Below, piece by piece: positions 17,840 to 26,272 of a stretch of 64,000 nt of DNA. Location: the NCBI RefSeq assembly GCF_030269685.1, contig NZ_BSTT01000011.1, positions 62,001-126,000 on the forward strand, given 5' to 3'. The position numbers and the translations under genes are program-made. Every line of letters begins with the position of its first letter. The stretch's first letter is position 1. This DNA comes from Actinomycetospora sp. NBRC 106378. Lineage in GTDB: Bacteria > Actinomycetota > Actinomycetes > Mycobacteriales > Pseudonocardiaceae. Under the pieces are notes generated by a model. The model was not told the origin of the DNA and made no database searches. It was given only the letters and a program-made list of their open reading frames with translations.

Positions 17840-20746
17840 TCAGGACGCGTCCGCCACATCCGGGGCGATCGGCCCGCGAGCGAGGATCTCGGCCAGTTTC
17901 GGGCCCGGCATCGCCCGGGCGAACAGCCACCCCTGGTAGGCGTCGACGCCCAGGTCGCGCAGCACCGCGAACTGGTCCTCGTCCTCCACGCCCTCGGCGA
18001 CGCAGGTCTGCCCGATGGCGGCCGCGAGCTCGACGACGGCCCGGGCCACCGCGCGGTCGGACTCGCCGGTGGCGACCCCGCGCACGAAGCCCCGGTCGAG
18101 CTTGACGATCTGCGCGGGCAGCCCGGTGAGGCGGGACAGCGACGAGTAGCCGGTGCCGAAGTCGTCCACGGCGAACCGCACGCCGGCCGCGATCAGCTCG
18201 TTCATCTCGCGCAGGGTCGACGGCGGGAGGTCGGCCAGGCAGGTCTCGACCAGCTCCAGCACGAGGCGGTCCCAGGGCAGCCCGGACGACGTGACGATCT
18301 CGTGGACGGTGACCAGGAAGTCCGGGTCGCCGGGGAGCAGCCCGGCGAGGTTCACCGCGACCGACGCGGCGGGCCGGTCGCCGTAGGCGGGCCAGGTGGC
18401 CGCCTCGCGGACCGCGGTGCGCAGCACCCACCGGTCGAGCTCGCCGAGCAGGTCGGCGGCCTCGGCGACCGGCAGGAACTTGTCCGGGAAGATCAGGCCG
18501 TGCTCGGGGTGCTGCCAGCGCACGAGCGCCTCGGCGGTCTGGACGCAGCCGTCGGGGCCGACCACCGGCTGGAAGTGCAGGACCAGCTCGTCGTTGACCA
18601 GCGCCTGGCGCAGCTGCATCTCCAGCCGCAGCGCCTCGTCGGCACCCCGCATGATCGCCTCGTCGGCGAGCGCGACGCGGTTGCTGCCGCTCTTGGCCTC
18701 GAACAGCGCGGCGTCGGCGAAGCGGATGAGGTCGCCGGTGGCCGGGTGCTCCGGGGCGTCGGACCCGTCGGCGTCGGCGCGGGCGGCGGCGAGGATCGGG
18801 GCGACCGGGTCGGCGTAGGGGTCGACCTCGTAGCCGTTGACCAGGGCCGGGAGGCCGAGGGCCGCCCCCACGGCCGCGCCGATGGTCGCGGAGACGCGGA
18901 CCAGCTGACCGTGCACCGGCACGGCGGTGCGCAGCAGCTTCGCGACGAGGTCGGTCAGCGCGTCGAGGCCGCCGTGGGCGTCGACGTCGGCGCACAGGAC
19001 GACGAACTCGTCGCCGGAGTGGCGGGTGGCGGTGCAGCCGGGCGGCAGCCCGTCGCGGAGCCGGTCGGCGAGCCACACCAGCAGCTCGTCCCCGGCGTCG
19101 TGACCCAGCGAGTCGTTGACCCGCTTGAAGTTGTCGAGGTCGCAGAACAGCACGGCGGTCCGGCGGGCGGTCGGGCCGCCCAGCAGGTGCGAGACCGCGC
19201 GGGTCAGGGCCCGACGGTTCGGCAGACCGGTCAGCTCGTCGTGCATCGCCTGGTGGCGCAGCGATGCCTCCACCCGGCGGTTCTCGGTCACGTCGGTGAA
19301 GACGACGAGGTGGGTGGCCCCGCCGGCGTCGTCGACCGAGACCGACACGTGCAGCTCGCACCACACCGAGTCGGTGAACTCACCGCGGGCGCCGCGCTCG
19401 CGGCGGCGCAGGGCACGGGCCGCACACGACCAGCTGATCGAGCCCGCGGAGCCGGCCGGCCGGGCGAGCAGCGGCGTCGGCATGGCGACGGTGTCGGGAC
19501 CCTGCTCGGCGGCGAGGTCGAGCAGCTCGTCGGCGCGGCGGCGGCGCAGCGTCTCCTGGCCCTCGCCCAGCAGCCGGCACAGCGACTGGTTGGCCTGCAC
19601 GAGGCGCTCGTGGTCGTCGAAGATCGCGACCCCGACGGGGGCGACGGCGAGCAGGTCGGTGAACCGCTGGCTCGAGGTGCGCATCCGCGTCTCGAGGGCC
19701 CGGCGCTCGGTGACGTCCTCCACCGACCCCGACACGACGGTGCGGTGCCCGACCGCGGTGCGCTCGGCGCGGACGTGCAGCAGCCGGGACGGGTCGTGGG
19801 CCGGGCGGACCTCCAGGTCCAGCCGCGTGCCGGTCTCGACCATCGTCGCCCATCGGGCACTGACCTGCGGGCGGTCCATCGGGTGGACGCACTCCGCGAC
19901 GGTCGCGCGGCCGACGGTCCCCAGCGCTGGGAGCCCGAACAGGGTGCGGGCCACGGACGAGAACGACCAGCCGTCGACGGTCCGGTCGTTCTCCCACGAC
20001 CCGACCTGTGCGAGCCGTGTCAGGCCCTCGAGGCGACGGCGCTCGTCGGCGACGGCCGTGTCGACGGCGCGGCGCACGGCCTCGCCCTCGTCGAGGTCGC
20101 TGACGTCGACGACGACGATCGCGCGGTGCGGGCTGCCCGGCAGGCGGTTCCACCGCACGAGGCGCACCGGCACCGTCGTGCCGCCGCGGCGGCGGACCTC
20201 GCCGCGCTCGCTCGTGCCCGCCGCGGTGGCGGTGACGTACGTGTCGACCGGCGTCCCGGCCATCTCCCCCGCCGACGTCCCGACCAGCCGGGCGAACCCC
20301 CGGGAGGCGGTGACGACGAGTCCCTCGGCGTCGACGACGACCGCCGGGCCCTCGGGCAGCAGGTCCAGCAGCGGGTCGGTCTCCCCGGGCGCCGGGACCG
20401 CCGTCGCGGCGACGGTGGCCGCCTCGACGGGGCTCGACGGCGGGTTCGGGCTCGACGGCGGGTTCGGGCGGGGCGCGGGGCGGTCGTGGCCGGGACGGGG
20501 CCGCGGGCTGGGCGGGGCCTGGCGTCCGGCGGCGTCGGCGCGGGACGGGCGGCCCCGGGGGACGGTCGGGAGCGTGTCGGCCTCGCCCGCGGGCTCCTCG
20601 GTCGTGCGGTAGGTCGAGCGGGCGGGGTGGGCGTCCGCCCGCGACGTGTCGGGGCGGGCGGGAGCGGGCACCTGCTCGCCGACGAGGCCGGGCGAGGAGT
20701 CGGACGCGTCGGCGTCCGCCACCCGCACGACGGCGAGTCGCGGCAT
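17840..20746 (-). CDS. PAS-GGDEF-EAL cyclic-di-GMP signalling protein
   Basis: About 968 residues with no transmembrane segment. The order is: a Pro/Ser/Arg-rich disordered region (about 1-120), three PAS-like sensor regions (about 125-540), a GGDEF domain whose core is SGDEF (about residue 578) with DELTGLPNRRAL upstream, and an EAL domain (about 700-950). The EAL domain keeps AEALVRW, ELVET, DDFGTGYSSL and EGVED, so phosphodiesterase activity is likely; SGDEF is a tolerated variant of GGDEF, so cyclase activity is possible. The start is uncertain: ATG 20746 (chosen, with AGGCGG just before) or ATG 20872, which would add 42 residues. It stands alone, transcribed towards the betaine operon. 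Confidence 0.88.
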   Translation of the reverse strand: MPRLAVVRVADADASDSSPGLVGEQVPAPARPDTSRADAHPARSTYRTTEEPAGEADTLPTVPRGRPSRADAAGRQAPPSPRPRPGHDRPAPRPNPPSSPNPPSSPVEAATVAATAVPAPGETDPLLDLLPEGPAVVVDAEGLVVTASRGFARLVGTSAGEMAGTPVDTYVTATAAGTSERGEVRRRGGTTVPVRLVRWNRLPGSPHRAIVVVDVSDLDEGEAVRRAVDTAVADERRRLEGLTRLAQVGSWENDRTVDGWSFSSVARTLFGLPALGTVGRATVAECVHPMDRPQVSARWATMVETGTRLDLEVRPAHDPSRLLHVRAERTAVGHRTVVSGSVEDVTERRALETRMRTSSQRFTDLLAVAPVGVAIFDDHERLVQANQSLCRLLGEGQETLRRRRADELLDLAAEQGPDTVAMPTPLLARPAGSAGSISWSCAARALRRRERGARGEFTDSVWCELHVSVSVDDAGGATHLVVFTDVTENRRVEASLRHQAMHDELTGLPNRRALTRAVSHLLGGPTARRTAVLFCDLDNFKRVNDSLGHDAGDELLVWLADRLRDGLPPGCTATRHSGDEFVVLCADVDAHGGLDALTDLVAKLLRTAVPVHGQLVRVSATIGAAVGAALGLPALVNGYEVDPYADPVAPILAAARADADGSDAPEHPATGDLIRFADAALFEAKSGSNRVALADEAIMRGADEALRLEMQLRQALVNDELVLHFQPVVGPDGCVQTAEALVRWQHPEHGLIFPDKFLPVAEAADLLGELDRWVLRTAVREAATWPAYGDRPAASVAVNLAGLLPGDPDFLVTVHEIVTSSGLPWDRLVLELVETCLADLPPSTLREMNELIAAGVRFAVDDFGTGYSSLSRLTGLPAQIVKLDRGFVRGVATGESDRAVARAVVELAAAIGQTCVAEGVEDEDQFAVLRDLGVDAYQGWLFARAMPGPKLAEILARGPIAPDVADAS

Positions 20747-21179
20747 CCGCCTGGCTCCGTTCACGCGATCGACCCCTTCACCGGCGGTGCCCCCTCCGAC
20801 CCGTTCGGGTCGGCCGGACCGCCATCTGATCTCCGCAACGAAGGACACCCCGTCGAGGTCCGGGCACATCACCCCGTCGGGTGCACCGGGGCGCCGACCG
20901 TCGGCTCTGACGCGGTCGCCTGCATCAAGTCCAACGGGTATGTCTCAACTCGGACGGTGAACGGTCCGGCGACGGTCGGTGGAGGCGACGAACGGCACAG
21001 ATCCGATCGCGTGTCGTTCGCCCCGCCACCCATTCACTCAGACGCGTGTCGGTTCTCACGATGCGTGCGAGTCCGCCGGTGCCAACGGTCGCCGACGAGC
21101 CGTGACCGGCAGCCGCACCCCGATCGGTTCACACCCGATCACCCGGAAGTCCGTGCCGTTCGTCGTCGCCGTTCCGGGC
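20747..21179. other. 433-bp intergenic region with inverted repeats
   Basis: It lies upstream of the GGDEF-EAL gene and downstream of malic enzyme. A 13-bp inverted repeat, CGACGAACGGCAC (20986-20998) and GTGCCGTTCGTCG (21153-21165), spans 180 bp; a third, imperfect copy (GTGTCGTTCGCC) lies inside at about 21010. The core matches the arm of the hairpin at 14342-14390. No open frame in it has recognisable features, and no clear promoter is seen. Confidence 0.5.
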
Positions 21180-22433
21180 TCAGGAGTCCGACGCGACCTC
21201 GGCGACGTGGGTCCGCACGACCCCGTCGGCCCCCGCCGCCTTCGCCACGGCAGCCGCCACCGCGGGCGCGACCCGCGGGTCGAGGGCGCTCGGCACGATG
21301 TGGTCGACGCCGAGCTCCTCCTGGGCGATGCCGAAGATGGCGTCCGCGGCGGCCAGCTTCATGTGCTCGGTGATGCGGCGGGCCGACGCGTCGAGGGCGC
21401 CGGCGAACACCCCGGGGAACGCGAGCACGTTGTTGATCTGGTTCGGGTAGTCGCTGCGCCCGGTGGCCACCACGGACGCGTGCCGTCGCGCCACCGTCGG
21501 GTCGATCTCCGGGTCGGGGTTCGACAGGGCGAACACGATGGCGTCGTCGGCCATCGTCTCGATGATCGACTCGGGCACCGTCGAGCCGGAGAGGCCGAGG
21601 AAGACGTCGGCGCCGGAGAGGGCCGTCGTCAGGTCACCGCGCAGGCCGCGCGGGTTGGTCTGCTCGGCCAGCGCGTACTTCGCGACGTTCATGTTGTCGC
21701 GGCCGGTGTGGATGACCCCGCGGGAGTCGAGCACCGTCACGTCCTCGACGCCGGCCTCGAGCAGGATCTTCGCGCACGCCACGCCGGACGCCCCGGCGCC
21801 GCTGACGACCACCTTCAGCGGCTCCAGGTCCCGGTCCAGCGCCGCCGCGGCCCCACGCAGCGCCGCGAGCACCACGATGGCCGTGCCGTGCTGGTCGTCG
21901 TGCATGACCGGGCAGTCGAGCGCCTCGATCAACCGGCGCTCGATCTCGAAGCAGCGCGGGGCGGCGATGTCCTCGAGGTTGACCGCCCCGAAGCTCGGGC
22001 GCAGGTGCACCAGCGTCTGCACGATCTCGTCCACGTCGGTGGTGTCGAGCACGAGCGGGATCGAGTCGAGGTCGGCGAACGCCTTGAACAGCGCCGACTT
22101 GCCCTCCATGACCGGCAGCGACGCGCGCGGCCCGATGTCGCCCAGACCGAGCACCGCGGTGCCGTCGCTGACCACGGCCACGAGCCGGTGGGTCCACGTG
22201 TAGCGGGCGGTCAGGGCGGCGTCGTCGGCGATCGCACGGCTGACCTTCGCCACGCCGGGCGTGTAGGCGATCGAGAGGTCGCGGCGGCCCGCGAGGGCCA
22301 CCGTCGGCGCCACCGAGAGCTTCCCGCCCTCGTGCGGGCCGAAGATGTCGGCGTCGGTGAGGTCGCGGCCGCTCGGGTCGCTGGCCGTGGCGGAGCCGGT
22401 GTCGGCCGCCGGGACGGAACTCGTGCTGCTCAC
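21180..22433 (-). CDS. NAD(P)-dependent malic enzyme
   Basis: A 417-residue enzyme that decarboxylates malate to pyruvate, linking the TCA cycle to pyruvate. It is of the short bacterial type. Visible are the N-terminal malic domain (YTPGVAKVSRAI, about 57-68, with the catalytic Tyr; LEDIAAPRCFEIE with metal ligands; DDQHGTAIV) and the NAD-binding domain (VSGAGASGVACAKIL). The GTG start has a strong AGGAGGA ribosome binding site at 4 nt. The first 25 residues are a variable Ser/Thr-rich tail. It stands alone between the GGDEF-EAL gene and the divergent epimerase. Confidence 0.93.
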   Translation of the reverse strand: MSSTSSVPAADTGSATASDPSGRDLTDADIFGPHEGGKLSVAPTVALAGRRDLSIAYTPGVAKVSRAIADDAALTARYTWTHRLVAVVSDGTAVLGLGDIGPRASLPVMEGKSALFKAFADLDSIPLVLDTTDVDEIVQTLVHLRPSFGAVNLEDIAAPRCFEIERRLIEALDCPVMHDDQHGTAIVVLAALRGAAAALDRDLEPLKVVVSGAGASGVACAKILLEAGVEDVTVLDSRGVIHTGRDNMNVAKYALAEQTNPRGLRGDLTTALSGADVFLGLSGSTVPESIIETMADDAIVFALSNPDPEIDPTVARRHASVVATGRSDYPNQINNVLAFPGVFAGALDASARRITEHMKLAAADAIFGIAQEELGVDHIVPSALDPRVAPAVAAAVAKAAGADGVVRTHVAEVASDS

Positions 22434-22736
22434 GCGGTCCTCCTACGTGTCGTGGTCGCGGTGGTGGGACGCCCCACGGGTCCGGACGAGGCGGTGGGGC
22501 TGGGGGGCGACGACGGGTGCGCCGCGCATCGCCGGTCGGGGCGGTGCGCTTCCTGAGGGGCGTCGGTCGCCGCCGGGCGCCGGAGAGGGGTGTCTCACGT
22601 CGGGCGGAGCGGGCAGGGGTGACCCGGAGTCGGTCGATCCTCGCGCGCGTCGGGCGCGGTGTCTGCGCCCCGACGGGGTCGGGCCGGTCACAGGCTCGCC
22701 GTGGGCCGGCCCCACCAGCGGATAGGGTCCGGCGCC
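22434..22736. other. 303-bp divergent intergenic region
   Basis: It holds the ribosome binding site of malic enzyme at its left edge and the epimerase -10 box TAGGGT (22723-22728) at its right edge. A stem-loop, GTCGGGCGC with GCGCCCCGAC, lies at about 22647-22674. I see no gene in it. Confidence 0.4.
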
Positions 22737-23357
22737 GTGGAGGCCAAGGAACTCGCGGTGCCCGGTGCGTGGGTGTTCACCCCGCCGGTCTTCCCCGACA
22801 CGCGTGGCGCGTTCGCAGCGCCCTTCCAGGCGGAGGTGTTCGCCGGGACGGTCGGGCACCCGCTGCATGTGGCGCAGGCCAACACGAGCGTATCCCGCCG
22901 GGGTGTGCTCCGGGGTCTGCACTACGCGGACGTGCCGCCCGGTCAGGCGAAGTACGTGCAGTGCTCGGCCGGGGCCCTGCTCGACGTGGTGGTCGACATC
23001 CGCGTCGGCTCGCCCACCTACGGGCGGTGGGACGCGGTGCGCCTCGACGGCGAGGCCCTGAACGCGGTCTACCTGTCCGAGGGACTCGGGCATGCGTTCC
23101 TCGCGCTCGTCGACGGCACCGTCGCCACCTATCTCTGCTCCACGGCCTACAACCCGGGTGCGGAGCACGGGGTGAACCCGCTCGACCCCGCCCTCGAGCT
23201 GCCCTGGACGGAACATGTACCCGCGGACGAGCTGATCCTCTCCGACAAGGACCTCGCCGCCCCCTCGCTCGCCGACGCCGCGGCGGCCGGTGCCCTTCCC
23301 GACGCCGGGGCCTGCCGCGCCCGCGTCGCCGCCCTCGTGGCGGCCGGGACGGCCTGA
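22737..23357 (+). CDS. dTDP-4-dehydrorhamnose 3,5-epimerase family protein
   Basis: A 206-residue RmlC-type cupin. The core SRRGVLRGLHYADVPPGQAK carries the catalytic histidine, followed by a DVVVDIRVGSPTYG strand and the substrate loop STAYNPGAEHGVNPLDPAL. RmlC converts dTDP-4-keto-6-deoxyglucose to its rhamnose precursor. No other deoxysugar genes are nearby, so the exact sugar is uncertain. GTG 22737 is chosen because TAGGGT sits 8 nt before it and the conserved N-terminus starts there. The gene converges on the transglycosylase. Confidence 0.85.
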   Translation: MEAKELAVPGAWVFTPPVFPDTRGAFAAPFQAEVFAGTVGHPLHVAQANTSVSRRGVLRGLHYADVPPGQAKYVQCSAGALLDVVVDIRVGSPTYGRWDAVRLDGEALNAVYLSEGLGHAFLALVDGTVATYLCSTAYNPGAEHGVNPLDPALELPWTEHVPADELILSDKDLAAPSLADAAAAGALPDAGACRARVAALVAAGTA

Positions 23358-23384
23358 CGGCGCTCTCGCTCAGGCCGACGCCGC

Positions 23385-23434
23385 CGAGACGTCACCCATC
23401 CGGCTCCGACCCGGCACCGATGAGTGACGTCTCG
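23385..23434. terminator. Hairpin after the epimerase gene
   Basis: Perfect 11-bp arms CGAGACGTCAC (23385-23395) and GTGACGTCTCG (23424-23434), with further partial pairing inside (CATC with GATG). It lies 28 bp after the epimerase stop. Confidence 0.6.
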
Positions 23435-23471
23435 CCAGCTCCCGTCTCCGACGGCGGGCCCTGCCGAAGGC

Positions 23472-23538
23472 CAAGATCTTGACGTGCGGAGCGAAGTGGT
23501 CGCTGAGCGATCACTTCGCTCCGCACGGCGAGATCTTG
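23472..23538. terminator. 67-nt near-perfect palindrome between convergent genes
   Basis: The left arm starts CAAGATCTTGACGTGCGG and continues AGCGAAGTG; the right arm is its complement with two mismatches, and the centre TCGCTgAGCGA also pairs. Almost every base is in the stem. It lies 13 bp from the 3' end of the transglycosylase gene and probably stops both convergent transcripts. The AT-rich outer ends (AAGATCTT) are unlike the neighbouring coding DNA. Confidence 0.7.
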
Positions 23539-23550
23539 CTGATCGAGCGG

Positions 23551-25188
23551 TCACGCCCAGGCGGCGGCGAGCTTCGTGAGTGCGGCCGAGGCGGTGGGCG
23601 CCGGGATGCCGGCCGAGGGCGGGACCGACAGCACGACCCGCCCGCCGAGGACGGTGCGCGTGACGCCCGGACCGGCCGTCGGCGCCGGGGCGGACGCGGT
23701 GGTGGCCACGACCGCCACGACGAGCGGCTTCTTGCTCCGACTCACCGTGCAGGTGAGCTGACCCGGCTTCGGGCCGTCGGCGGTCGCGGCCGTCAGTTCG
23801 GCGGCCGGGACCCCGAAGGCCTTCGCGACCGTCGGCAGCGACGCCGTGCAGCGCTGGGCCGCCGGGACGGGGGTGGCGCGGGACGTCGTGGTGCTCGAGG
23901 TCGGGCTGCTGGACGGCGCTGTGCTCGAGGGCTGGGTCGTGCTCGTCGACGCGGGTGGTGTCGCCTTCGTCGGCGGCGTGGCCGGGCGGGGTGCGGACGG
24001 CGCAGGAGGCGGCGCCGACGAGCCGGCGGGCGCGGTCAAGCTGCCGGGCGTGGGCGATCCAGCAGGCGCGGGCGATCCAGCAGGCGCGGTCGAGCTGCCC
24101 GGAACCGACGAACTGCCAGGCCCCGACGAACTGCCAGGCACGGCGGACGAACCACCCGGCACCGGCGAACCACCCGGGACCCGTGGCGTCACCGGGATGA
24201 CCGGTTCCGCCGGGAGCGGGGCGGAGAGGATCGACGGAGCGGGAGAAGCCGAAGCGGGCGGCAGCACCGGGCTGCCGCCGAGGAGCCCCGCACCGGTCGG
24301 GCCGGGACGGCCATCCGTCGTCGGGACGGGGTCCGGCAGGGCCGCGAGGGTCGGAGCGCCGGACGCGAGGACGGGGTCGGGGATGCCGCCGGCGGAATCG
24401 GGCACCGGCAGCGCACCCGAGGCGTAGGCGTCCGCCCACCGCAGCACGGTGGCGACGTAGGACTCCGAGTGGTTGTAGCGGAAGACCGCGTCGTGCCGTC
24501 CGGCGGCCGAGGCGAGGTCGGTGCCGCCCGCGCAGAGGTAGCGGCCCGTGGCGAGGGCGGCGTCGAAGGCGTTGTCGGGGTCGGCGACGCCGTCGCCGTT
24601 GCCGTCGGCGCCGTAGGTGCGCCAGCTGGAGGGGATGAACTGGGTGGGGCCGACCGCGCGGTCCCAGACGGCGTCGTGGTCGAGCGCGCCGCCGTCGGTG
24701 TCGCCGATCGCGGCGTTGCCGCCGGTGCCGTCGAGCTGCGGGCCGAGGATCGGGCTCGTCGTGGTGCCGTCGTCGGCGAGCGCGCCGCCGTAGGCGTGGC
24801 CCGACTCGACCTTGCCGATCCCGGCGACGAGCGCCCAGGAGAGGTGGCAGTCGGGTGCCGCGACCGCCATCGACGACTCCGCACCCCGGTACGCCGCGAG
24901 CATCGTCCCGGGCACGCCCGCCGCCGAACCCGAGCCGGTGTCCGCGAGCGAGGGCAACTCCGACGGCACCGCAGGCAGCGGCTCCGCCGGCATCGGCACG
25001 ATCCCGGCCGTCGGCAGCTGACCGGTGGCGCCGACCTCGCTGGTGTCGACGGGCGGCAGCGGCAGTGCGGCGGTGACCGGGTGCGGGCCGGCGGCGCCGA
25101 GCACGGCGAGGAGGACGGCGACGCCGACGACCCAGGTCAGGACGACCCGCGGACGCGGCCCGGCACTGCCCGGCATCGTCGACACCAT
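23551..25188 (-). CDS. Secreted lytic transglycosylase with long Pro/Ser/Thr/Gly region
   Basis: About 545 residues. A signal peptide or anchor (VVLTWVVGVAVLLAVLGAAG) is near the N-terminus. The SLT domain (about residues 100-245) has the catalytic glutamate in GIGKVESGHAYGG, then LGPQLDG, VGPTQFIPSSW and the DGNGDGVADPDNAFDAALATGRYLC block typical of actinobacterial murein transglycosylases. From about 290 to 430 the chain is low-complexity with repeated 'PGSS', 'PAGSP' and 'SSSTT' units. The C-terminal 100 residues contain two cysteines and may form a small folded domain. The enzyme should cut peptidoglycan. Starts at 25254 or 25188 are possible; the latter gives a normal signal peptide. 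Confidence 0.85.
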   Translation of the reverse strand: MVSTMPGSAGPRPRVVLTWVVGVAVLLAVLGAAGPHPVTAALPLPPVDTSEVGATGQLPTAGIVPMPAEPLPAVPSELPSLADTGSGSAAGVPGTMLAAYRGAESSMAVAAPDCHLSWALVAGIGKVESGHAYGGALADDGTTTSPILGPQLDGTGGNAAIGDTDGGALDHDAVWDRAVGPTQFIPSSWRTYGADGNGDGVADPDNAFDAALATGRYLCAGGTDLASAAGRHDAVFRYNHSESYVATVLRWADAYASGALPVPDSAGGIPDPVLASGAPTLAALPDPVPTTDGRPGPTGAGLLGGSPVLPPASASPAPSILSAPLPAEPVIPVTPRVPGGSPVPGGSSAVPGSSSGPGSSSVPGSSTAPAGSPAPAGSPTPGSLTAPAGSSAPPPAPSAPRPATPPTKATPPASTSTTQPSSTAPSSSPTSSTTTSRATPVPAAQRCTASLPTVAKAFGVPAAELTAATADGPKPGQLTCTVSRSKKPLVVAVVATTASAPAPTAGPGVTRTVLGGRVVLSVPPSAGIPAPTASAALTKLAAAWA

Positions 25189-25331
25189 CCACGACGAGCC
25201 GATCCACGGCCCCCGCTCGTCACCCACCGACCGCTCCCGTCCCCCGACACGCATCGGTGGGACTGTCGTATCGCGACACGCTGACGCTAACGGGTGCGGC
25301 TCGGGTTCCCCCGATCGTGACCGGACCGTGC

Positions 25332-25679
25332 TCAGCGCCGCACGATGCGCCCGGGGTGCGGCCAGAGCCGGTGGGTCACGACGGCGAGCGCCTCGGCCGG
25401 ACCCAGCGTGCGCGAGTCGGTCGACGCGAGGGCCGCGTCGCCGAGGGCGAACCAGGACCCGCCGTCGGGAAGGGCAAGACGCTTGACCGAGAGCTGTCCC
25501 GGCCGCGCCGACCAGCGCACGAGCGCGACGTCGCCGGGCCGGGGACGGCGTCCGGGCCGGGCGAGGACGACGTCCCCGTCACGCAGCGTCGGTGCCATCG
25601 ACGCGCCCCGGACGAGGACCCGGCGAGGTACCCGGACCCGCAGGGCCGAAAACGCCGCTCGCAGACGCCTCACCTGCAC
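25332..25679 (-). CDS. sodX: Nickel superoxide dismutase maturation protease (S26 family)
   Basis: A 115-residue S26 peptidase, much shorter than signal peptidase I. The catalytic serine is in GASMAPTL (residue 27) and the lysine in SVKRLAL (66). It is divergent from nickel SOD with 118 bp between starts, which fixes its role: it removes the SOD propeptide and exposes the nickel-binding N-terminus. In Streptomyces the partner gene lies next to sodN as well. The start GTG 25679 is tentative; a GTG two codons later is equally good. Confidence 0.88.
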   Translation of the reverse strand: MQVRRLRAAFSALRVRVPRRVLVRGASMAPTLRDGDVVLARPGRRPRPGDVALVRWSARPGQLSVKRLALPDGGSWFALGDAALASTDSRTLGPAEALAVVTHRLWPHPGRIVRR

Positions 25680-25710
25680 AGACCGTTCACCGGAGGGACC
25701 GTCCTTCCCC

Positions 25711-25739
25711 CTGCTCGCGCGTCGCGGTCGGAGTAGGTT
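25711..25739 (+). promoter_or_regulatory. Candidate sodN promoter
   Basis: A -10 box TAGGTT (25734-25739) lies about 58 nt before the sodN ATG. The -35 region (CTGCTC, 25711-25716) is poor. A small stem-loop, TCCCC-CTGGTGA-GGGGA, covers the start of the ribosome binding region. I see no Nur-type box. Confidence 0.35.
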
Positions 25740-25797
25740 GGGCCGCGGTCGGAACGATCACCGTGAATCCCCCTGGTGAGGGGAGATGGGAGGCGAC

Positions 25798-26208
25798 ATG
25801 GGACTGCTCGCGAGCATCCTCCGTCCGCGCCTGGAGGCCACCGCGCACTGCGACCTCCCCTGTGGCGTGTACGACCCGGCTCAGGCCCGGATCGAGGCCG
25901 AGTCGGTCAAGATGATCCAGTCGAAGTACCAGGACTCCGACGACCCGGAGTTCAAGGAGCGTGCCATCCAGATCAAGGAGGAGCGCTCCGACCTGGTGAA
26001 GCACCACCTCTGGGTGCTGTGGACGGACTACTTCAAGCCGCCGCACTTCGAGAAGTACCCGCAGCTCCACGAGCTGTTCAACAAGGCCACCAAGGCGGCC
26101 GGCGCCACCGGCACCAAGGGGTCGACGGACCCGAAGACCGGTGACGAGCTGCTCGGCTACATCAGCGAGATCTCGGACATCTTCTGGGAGACCAAGAAGG
26201 CTGCCTGA
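25798..26208 (+). CDS. sodN: Nickel-containing superoxide dismutase
   Basis: A 136-residue precursor. Residues 1-16 (MGLLASILRPRLEATA) are the propeptide; cleavage by SodX leaves HCDLPCGVYDP as the mature N-terminus, the nickel hook. The metal ligands are His17, Cys18 and Cys22 of the precursor, all present. The rest is the four-helix bundle. The ATG at 25798 has a GGGAGG site at 4 nt, so an upstream in-frame ATG is rejected. A strong hairpin follows the stop at 26220-26251. The enzyme removes superoxide in the cytoplasm and forms a hexamer in known cases. Confidence 0.96.
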   Translation: MGLLASILRPRLEATAHCDLPCGVYDPAQARIEAESVKMIQSKYQDSDDPEFKERAIQIKEERSDLVKHHLWVLWTDYFKPPHFEKYPQLHELFNKATKAAGATGTKGSTDPKTGDELLGYISEISDIFWETKKAA

Positions 26209-26219
26209 GCCCGTCGGTC

Positions 26220-26251
26220 GACGCGCCCGTCCCGCTCGGGGCGGGCGCGTC
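26220..26251. terminator. Hairpin after sodN
   Basis: Arms GACGCGCCCG (26220-26229) and CGGGCGCGTC (26242-26251) pair perfectly. It ends 9 bp before the ribosome binding site of the histidine phosphatase, so it separates the two genes. Confidence 0.7.
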
Positions 26252-26272
26252 GTCGTTCGCAGGAGGTACGTG

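Noticed and set aside
23790-24330. CRISPR-like or tandem repeat array
   Set aside because: The repeats are in frame, short and irregular, and encode the low-complexity linker of the transglycosylase. No spacer-repeat pattern exists anywhere in the window.
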